Positions 57,728 to 64,000 of a DNA stretch of 64,000 bases are shown one piece after another. The notes under the pieces were generated by a model. The model saw only the letters and a program-made list of their open reading frames with translations, was not told where the DNA came from and did no database searches. Position 1 is the first letter of the stretch; every line of letters begins with the position of its first letter. The stretch is from Decorospora gaudefroyi. Taxonomy: Eukaryota; Ascomycota; Dothideomycetes; Pleosporales; Pleosporaceae. A program made the position numbers and the translations under genes. The stretch covers positions 51,278 to 115,277 of the forward strand of contig ML975335.1 in NCBI GenBank assembly GCA_010015605.1, read 5' to 3'.

Positions 57728-58015
57728 ATGTTCTACGACCCCTACGCACTAGCCCTCCACCAGCAAACCCAGCCAATGCCGACCCAGATTCAAATCCAAG
57801 AACCCAACATCACCTCCACCGCTGCCGCTGCCGCTGCAAAAGAAGCCTATGAGCGCGAGAAAGCCGCGATAACTTCTTATGAAGAGGGATGGGATCGATG
57901 GGACGGCCCGGTTTGGCCTGTCGGATATGTACAGTGTCGAATGCGTATGTATCGACCTCTAAATGAGACATGGTTTGAAGGCATAGATGATGCTGATGAT
58001 GATCGCAGAAGCTGA
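57728..58015 (+). CDS. Small hypothetical protein, 95 aa (weak)
   Basis: The ATG at 57728 opens 95 residues. An N-terminal Gln/Pro/Ile-rich part and an Ala6 run precede a Trp/Tyr-rich segment (YEEGWDRWDGPVWPVGYVQ). It lacks a signal peptide or known domain. The compact shape and upstream tract suggest a possible expressed gene; function is unknown. Confidence 0.4.
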   Translation: MFYDPYALALHQQTQPMPTQIQIQEPNITSTAAAAAAKEAYEREKAAITSYEEGWDRWDGPVWPVGYVQCRMRMYRPLNETWFEGIDDADDDRRS

Positions 58016-58866
58016 TGATTATGTGACACCGACGACGAAGAACGTGCCGAAGACGCTGGAAGGGGAGACACATTAGGGGGTACCAAGGCAGAAGGGATAC
58101 TTTTGGCGGCATTGTTAATTTTTGCTATAACGAACGGCGTTTGGTTTATGGATGGTCTGGTTTAGAGCCAGAATGGCATCCAATTGTACTAATAAGAAAT
58201 GAGCGAATATTATGAGTGTCACTTAATGAATAACTAACTTATATACCTTTCTTTTTCTGTCGTATACAGCTTCTACACTGTACAGTGGTCGCTATGAAAG
58301 TGCAAAGGAAACTGTAGAGACTAATATGCAATATCTAGACAAGTTTATTATTAGAGCAACCTGACTTACGTTCCTAGGCATTATGTTATATTGCAGAATA
58401 ACTGCACCTTTAAGAGTCTGACAAGGACGCTATCGCGTCTTTCCATCTATGCCTTCGTCTGCCTCTGGGAGCGCCATCGAAAAAGACACAGAAAGTACTC
58501 AGCCAGGTCACCAAGTGAGAATAGACATCTATTCAGCTATCACAGAAACCAGTAGTGCATTTGCACAGCGGGGAAAGGACTCTACATGAACGCCACCCAG
58601 TGCTGTTGCCCCATCACGTGGGTGATGTAGCACCCATCCCAATAACGCCTATCATTACAGAGCAGCCGCGAGCTGCACATACCCGAAAAAAATTCTCATC
58701 GTGGAGATATCGGTAGACTTCTTTAGGGTCTCATCGATTGGAAGCAGAATGAATGTCTCGACCAAGTACTGTCTGTTTTTGCTGTCCTTAAACGCCGTGT
58801 AAATGCTGTGTCGATGCCAGCATCTTGTTGAATCTCTTCTGAGGGGGCAGTCCGGGTCATCTCATC
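58016..58866. other. Convergent spacer
   Basis: 851 bp with AT-rich patches around 58130-58400 and no supported gene. Confidence 0.45.
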
Positions 58867-60198
58867 CTAATTCGCCTGCTTGAGCTTCAGGTCCATTACA
58901 TAATTCATCAGCGAGCAATCGTCGCATTTGACCAATGCTTGCAGAGCCTTGACCCTCGTCCGCAAAAGTTGGTTCTCATCCGCCAAGCTCTTCTTATCTT
59001 TCTCCATCTGCTTAATGTAGGCAGTCGCGGACGCTAGGATAACCGCCTTGCTAGGCTTCGAAGGGGTTGGCAAGTCTTCAATGTCGGCACCGTCGCATGC
59101 GCGTTGATTCTGTTGGAGAGACGGCACGACACGCTTGAGGGACTCTAGTTGGGTGTTCAGCGATTCACGGTACTTGCGTTCGACTTGATTATGTGGCAGT
59201 CGCCGGCGAGACTTTGGTTTGCCGTCGTCGTTGGCATGAGGCGATTCCTTGGCAGGCGAGTCATCTGTAGTCTCGCTCTTCATCCGTGGCCGGTCCTCGG
59301 TGGGAGATGTGGTGGTGTCTTTATTTTGGAACTGTCGGCCTGAGAATCCACTCGCGGACGCATCGCTCTCCGATCGCTTCTTGGGTCGTCGCTGAATCTC
59401 TACTATGCCATCTTCAGCGGTAAGATCTTGAGGCTCGGCAAGGAGATTGCTGATGCTCGGAAGAGTCTCTTGATCAGCGAACAAGAAAGGAGCACATCCT
59501 CCACCGCATGTTGAGGGGTTAGGTGGTGGACCATCATGATCATGGTTGGGGCATAATGGCGATGTCCAACAGGCGGAGATTATGTCAGGCTTGTTTTTGT
59601 TCCGCTTGGTGGTGGTTGCGACTGAAGTTTGAGTCCTTTCCAGGCCAGGTTTTGACGTGGTCGATAGACCCTTGGGTCCGTCCGGGAAGGTGAGGTCTTC
59701 TACAAACCCTGTTTCCAGGTTGTTGGGAAACATGGACTCATAGGCAGGATTTGGAAACGTGTTGGCACGTTGGAGTGCTTGTCGTTGAGCCGGCGACATG
59801 TGAGGGGATTGATCCAGTCCCGTCGCCAGCGATGCCGGGGTCTGAGATGTCGAGTGGCTGCCGGTAGTACCTATGGTGGGCTCGGGAGACGACTCTGTGG
59901 TGGATTCGCCACCAGCGACGTTGTTGCCAAAGGGTCTGAGGACGTCGAGGTCGCCCAGTAGGTAATCGTTAGACAGGAACAAGGAATCGTCGAAGTATGG
60001 ATCGCCTGATGTTCCGTTGAGAAGAGGGTCAAAGTTGGTGACGTCTTCAGGTGAGGAGCCTGATGTGTCGGTTGCGATGGACTTGGGCATCTGGGAGGCG
60101 GGAGGGGGTGCTGTTGTTGGTGGTAGGAGATCGGACCACTGGTCGTTCGGTAGGTTGAATCTCTCAGCATCGAGGAATGCGTCCCAATTGAGAGCCAT
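58867..60198 (-). CDS. bHLH transcription factor
   Basis: A single exon encodes 443 residues from the ATG at 60198. The basic region and helix 1 are RRRLPHNQVERKYRESLNTQLESLK (from about residue 331). It carries the His-Glu-Arg type contacts (HNQVERKYR) that read E-box DNA and has a loop of about 20 residues. Helix 2 is PSKAVILASATAYIKQME, running into a short leucine zipper to about 420. The N-terminal 300 residues are Ser/Thr/Pro-rich and likely disordered, with two Cys-rich bits (CWTSPLCPNHDHDG, CGGGCAPF). The domain is close to the fungal SREBP/DevR-like bHLH group; which member is uncertain. It acts in the nucleus. A CACGTG E-box is 86 bp upstream. Confidence 0.88.
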   Translation of the reverse strand: MALNWDAFLDAERFNLPNDQWSDLLPPTTAPPPASQMPKSIATDTSGSSPEDVTNFDPLLNGTSGDPYFDDSLFLSNDYLLGDLDVLRPFGNNVAGGESTTESSPEPTIGTTGSHSTSQTPASLATGLDQSPHMSPAQRQALQRANTFPNPAYESMFPNNLETGFVEDLTFPDGPKGLSTTSKPGLERTQTSVATTTKRNKNKPDIISACWTSPLCPNHDHDGPPPNPSTCGGGCAPFLFADQETLPSISNLLAEPQDLTAEDGIVEIQRRPKKRSESDASASGFSGRQFQNKDTTTSPTEDRPRMKSETTDDSPAKESPHANDDGKPKSRRRLPHNQVERKYRESLNTQLESLKRVVPSLQQNQRACDGADIEDLPTPSKPSKAVILASATAYIKQMEKDKKSLADENQLLRTRVKALQALVKCDDCSLMNYVMDLKLKQAN

Positions 60199-61931
60199 GA
60201 TGACGGCGGCGGATGGGATGTTGCACGAAAGAGCTCACGCGTTGATCAGGAGATATGATCGCTAAGGTGCGCTGACAACGCCACACGTGAGCGACTAGGC
60301 GCCGGAACACAGGAGCCGGGTAGGCCAGGGCTCGAGGATATAAGCGCGGCAGTTGTTCCTTCGCTGCCGTCGAGTTTCAGGAGGGTCACTATGTAAACTC
60401 CGCTCAAGACACGTTGCGGGGAGTTGACGGCTGCCCAGTTTGCGAATCAAGGGTTTCCGTCGAGCCCTTGCTGGGGGCCTGGTGGTTGCTTGAGGATGCT
60501 CTGAACAAAGGCCCAAGGCACACACTCACGGACAGACAGAGCCCCGGCGAGTCCCGGGGGTAGTGCTTCGCCTAGGGTTTGAAGTGCCGCTGACCAGGTG
60601 TGTGTGTGAGTGTGAGTGTGTGTGGTGCGTTGTCGGGCGGTGCAGACGCAGAGAATGTCAGAAATTCGGTGTCGCTCGAACGGGCACGTCGAGACTCGTT
60701 GCAGCGATGAAGCGCAATGGTGGAGTCGGCGCGGGGTTCAGAAGACCGACATCAGACCACCAGCACTCGCGGTGGCGTGACATTTCTCTGGGCCCCGCCA
60801 TTCCGCTTTGGTCCTTGGCTGCGTCCTGGCGATTCGTGGGTACTGCAGCCTCGGTTGGCTGCAAAACACGCCCAAAAGTTGCCCCCGTCATGCTTCGCCC
60901 ATGTCTCGAGCAATTAATACTTCAACACAATAATAATGACCATAGTAACGGCGCGGCGTGAAAGTCCATACTGTGTAAAGTCGAGGCGGAGTGGCCACGT
61001 CCTTGGAGCTGGGAACCAACCAAGCTCCCGCTAGCGGCCTCGGGTCCGTGGCCAATCAGGAGCGGTGCACGTGCCATTGTCGCATTCTCTTACGCTTTGC
61101 AGAGCTTCTCACCGGGAGACGTTGCGGCGCATACTCACCGCGTGTTGAGTGTACCGGGCCTCCACTGTGCACACAGTACTGTGTATGTAATGCTCTACCA
61201 TCTCACTACGCCGCTAGATGTGTGCTGCGGTATGCCATTAAGTCATTAAAAATGTGTCATACGATGACACAGAAAGCGTACAATGAACCAGGCAATGTCA
61301 GTCAACATCCTACATCTTCAACACCTTGGCGGTACCATGTAGTCCAACTCAGACTCAGTCTGCCAGTCAAAATCTCACCCAGCGACGAGTCATATCATGG
61401 CTTCATGGACGCAAGTGATGACGCATGTCGATAAGTAGGGTCGCTGCTGCCCGAGCCGTTCGCCAACCCGCGAGACAGACTCGTATGGAAGGATGTGGGA
61501 AAGAGGCTTGGTACTACAGGGAGATTGGCGGATGTTCCCGTTCATCCTCAGGGTTTAGAGGTCTAGAGCCAGCCTTGCACTTGTGCCACTGGAGTCCGCA
61601 GCCGCGGAAAGCGGGGACGCTATTCCTCAGGCAGTGCTCATATACGCCTTCTTCCATCTCCTTCTCCTTACACCATGAGAATCACTGGGATCGAACCATC
61701 GAGCCTCTCGCGTGCTTTTCTCCTTGCTGCGCGAGACCCGGGTATTATCGGTCCATGGCATAGCGGACAGTACTCGTTGTACCTCGTGAACCATTCATCC
61801 AGGCAGTGCGAATGGAAAGCGTGGGAGCATTGGAGACCGCGAACTTGCGCATCGTGGACAAATTCATCCAGACAAATCGCACTATGGTCGAGTTAATTCC
61901 AGTGCAGCACGCGATTCATGACCGGAAAGAC
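60199..61931. other. Gene-poor region
   Basis: It holds the bHLH promoter, a GT/GA microsatellite (about 60598-60630) and two TACTGTGTA words (60969-60977 and 61177-61185, the latter within an inverted arrangement with GTGCACACAGTA). No supported gene was found. Confidence 0.45.
60284..60289. promoter_or_regulatory. CACGTG E-box upstream of the bHLH gene
   Basis: A perfect palindromic E-box lies 86 bp before the bHLH start codon. bHLH proteins bind this site, so autoregulation is possible; one copy can arise by chance. Confidence 0.45.
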
Positions 61932-62286
61932 CTACCAAAGCGGATCTGCTGTTTGATGCGAACCAGGCTTCTTCTCTTTTTGGCCCTCGAGCCAGTTGCG
62001 GAAGTCTTGCGATTTAATGGTGCTCTCGAGCTCGTCGCGTCGCGTCTGCCATCGCTTCTCCTTTACGAGCGCTTCGTCGTGACCGAATTGTGGTAGAAGG
62101 AAGGCCCTACGACGATTACTAGCCGTTAGCTTAGCTATGCAAACAGCCATATTTCATTGACTCGAAGACTAACAAGATGATTAGCCCCAGGAGAGCGATG
62201 ATCAAGACCGAAGGTACTATGATGGCGATGATAAGAGTGCCGTTTCTTGTGCCCGTCCGCACCTCTGTCTCTGTGGCGTTTGCCAT
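61932..62286 (-). CDS. Small single-pass membrane protein, 99 aa (2 exons)
   Basis: Exons 62286-62162 and 62106-61932 give 99 residues; the intron (GTCAAT...GCTAAC...CGTCGTAG, 55 nt) keeps frame. The order is a short Thr/Glu-rich head with NAT and NGT sequons, a hydrophobic span of about 24 residues (TLIIAIIVPSVLIIALLGLI and on), and a charged tail (VKEKRWQTRRDELESTIKSQDFRNWLEGQKEKK). The layout predicts an N-out or N-cytosolic single-pass protein with a helical tail. I recognise no family. The donor is not a strong consensus, so confidence is moderate. Confidence 0.5.
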
Positions 62287-62959
62287 GGCAGTGGAGACTA
62301 GGGATCGCAGCCACCCTCAAAGAAAAGATATGGATGGACTTGAAAATTGATCGTGCTTCGACGTGCTGCGTACATGCACCTGGTTAGCTTTCCGAGGTTG
62401 ACTGTTCGAAGACGCTTGCATATCATGAATGCCGCAGCTACACTAAACGCATGCTGTGTCTCTCAAACGAAGTGTTGTATGGAGAATGGGCGATCTAGGG
62501 GTAGGTAAGACGTTTGCGGTCGTGCTCATCGTGTACCGGTAGCGCGCAACCCCAACGATAACGAAAAGTGAGGGAAAGAGGGCAGGTCGCGGTTTGAAGA
62601 TCGCGGACGCCTCATCTGATACACGCAGTGCGAAACCAAGCCTGGTGACTGCAGTTCAAAATAGCCAACGCGGCTTGGCCAAGTCCTTCTCGCTTTTGCG
62701 ACCTCTCAGAGTGGTGTATTTCAAGCCAAGGGTAGAGCTGTTAGCGTTGGCCAACCAGATTTCAGAGCCTTGTTCTTGTGACGCGGGGTCGAGAGCTGAA
62801 AGCGCAGGCAAAAAGTCGTGGCGGGCAAATCAAACCCTTTGTGGCATAATGTGCAACCTGCAAACGGGACACAAGGCTTCTTAGGTGTAAATCTGTGTTC
62901 GGAGGCTGCAAGTGAACACTAAAGAGCAAGCGACGGTCAGAAGTGTAGAACATAATCAT
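62287..62959. other. Spacer before AT-rich tract
   Basis: No supported gene. Short overlapping frames only. Confidence 0.4.
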
Positions 62960-63433
62960 TGTGTTAGGTAGTTACAGTGTTAAAAAGTCTCTTCTACATT
63001 ATCGTAATCTTTTGTAATTGTAACATTAACCCACTACTTTAATCTACTTAGCTACTAACTTATAACTTAACTAATAACTAACGTATTCTACTAGTAAGCC
63101 GGCCACTTTTCCTTAGCACGAGCAACACGTTAGTAACTCAAACATGTCTTAACAACACAACGCGATATCAAATAATTAAGAAGGTAGACTTAAGCTTGCT
63201 CTTAAGGCATATACTACTAGCTAGTTTTAATTTAATACTTAGCTAAGCTAGCCTTCTCTTAGAAATAAGTATTAGTGTAGTTATAGTTAAGAGCTATAAC
63301 TAGTAGTAGTAGTAGTAAGAATTAAAGAGTAGTATTAACATACTAGGTATATAAAGTTAAATACGTTAAGTTATAATAAACTATAAGAGTCTATTACCTA
63401 AGACTATATACTAAAGGTGCATCTATAGATAAC

Positions 63434-63514
63434 GTACTCTAGTCTTCTATATATTCTAGAATACTCTAGTCTTCTATGTATTCTAGAATACTCTAGTCTT
63501 CTATGTATTCTAGA
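63434..63514. repeat. Three tandem 27-bp repeats
   Basis: Three adjacent copies, 63434-63460, 63461-63487 and 63488-63514. The last two are identical and the first differs at two positions. Each contains CTCTAGTCTTCTAT and ends in TTCTAGA. Confidence 0.95.
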
Positions 63515-63565
63515 ATATTTAGGTATCTAGAGATTCTATAGATCCTCGTAGCTTAGCGGGATACT

Positions 63566-63577
63566 AGTTACGTAACT
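63566..63577. repeat. 12-bp palindrome, possible transposon end
   Basis: AGTTACGTAACT is a perfect palindrome between the tandem repeats and the transposase C-terminus. Its place fits the inner part of a terminal repeat, but no mate is inside the window. Confidence 0.35.
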
Positions 63578-63756
63578 TAGCGCAACCTAATGTTTAGCGT
63601 TTTGTTATTCTCTTTCTAGTCGTTGTTAAGATCGTAACACTAGATTCTAAACCTTACTTAGGCATCTATGTGTCTACACCGTGTACTAACGTATTCCACC
63701 ATCGAGCTGCCCAACCCATCGAACCGCCCAAAATTCCTTGGCACGACGAACTTAAC

Positions 63757-64000
63757 TCACGCATCTTCAATTTCATCGCTATCAAACAAGGAGCCTACGT
63801 ACGTCGTGCTCACATCTGATTCAGAAGATGCCTCTGTATCCTTTTTGCACGTTCGCGCATTGTGCCCTGTCCCGCCGCAGTTCCCACAGCGCCGTAGAGC
63901 TGGTTGGGCTCTTTCATGATCACCACTACCACGCGCCTTCTTCGACCGCTTAGCAGCCACAGCGGCCTCAGCAGCTACCTGAGATGCTGCCTCGCCATAC
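63757..64000 (-). mobile_element. C-terminus of a transposase (pogo/Fot1-like), runs off window
   Basis: The minus-strand frame is open from the window edge to the stop at 63757, about 81 residues. An Ala/Lys/Arg-rich stretch is followed by a zinc knuckle C-x2-C-x4-H-x4-C (CGNCGGTGHNARTC) and an acidic Ser-rich tail. This end is typical of DDE transposases of fungal Tc1/mariner pogo (Fot1/Pot2) elements. Retroelement Gag also carries such knuckles, but the acidic SSESDVS tail at the protein end fits the DDE type better. The frame is intact here, in contrast to the decayed DNA beside it. The catalytic part lies outside the window. Confidence 0.65.

Larger units (their letters stand above)
62960..63660. 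repeat. AT-rich, RIP-like tract
   Basis: About 700 bp dominated by TTA, CTA and TAA words, very poor in CA/TG-containing and GC-rich words, with no open frames. This is the look of a repeat mutated by RIP (C to T changes). It contains a 27-bp tandem repeat and directly abuts the transposase remnant at the window end. Confidence 0.7.

Noticed and set aside
61672..61760. Possible tRNA gene (B-box-like GGTTCGATCCC on the minus strand)
   Set aside because: No matching acceptor stem, A box or anticodon arm can be formed with the flanking sequence.

Overview
This window is nuclear DNA of a filamentous ascomycete. Genes are broken by short introns of about 42-122 nt with GT-AG ends and CTAAC/CTGAC-like branch sites. 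There are no operons, and the gene set includes a white collar-2 photoreceptor subunit, Rad50, an FG nucleoporin, a hybrid histidine kinase, an alpha-arrestin and a LaeA-type methyltransferase. The gene content and the Clr5-domain protein suggest a Dothideomycete, probably Pleosporales; that placement is inference.

Left half (about 0.4-43 kb) is gene-dense. It holds an amidohydrolase resembling L-rhamnono-lactonase (+), a RING protein (+), a Clr5-domain protein (-), an SDR resembling L-rhamnose-1-dehydrogenase (+), rad50 (-) and wc-2 (+) sharing a 262-bp divergent promoter, MYND, SPRY and MBL-fold genes (all -), a small secreted protein (+), a NUP2-type nucleoporin (-), a stand-alone isocyanide synthase with a TATA box (+), a hybrid histidine kinase (+), a hypothetical gene (+), an extradiol-dioxygenase-like VOC protein (-), an S1/P1 nuclease with a likely GC-AG intron (-), a small hypothetical gene, a decayed APC permease, a TMEM14 protein (-), an arrestin (-) and two conserved hypothetical nuclear proteins (+).

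Right half (about 43-64 kb) is gene-poor. Long stretches without convincing coding potential separate a MARVEL protein, a seven-exon LaeA-like methyltransferase, an ACR3 arsenite carrier, two weak small genes, a bHLH factor and a 99-residue two-exon membrane protein. It ends in an AT-rich, RIP-like tract with a 27-bp tandem repeat, next to the C-terminus of a transposase that runs off the window.

Functional links: the lactonase and dehydrogenase are the first two steps of the fungal non-phosphorylating L-rhamnose route and lie 4.4 kb apart. rad50 and wc-2 pair DNA repair with light sensing on one promoter. The 9-mer TACTGTGTA recurs 11 times, always outside coding exons, and is the least explained signal in the window. 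Splice sites were read by eye and checked for phase; one NUP2 junction could not be resolved.
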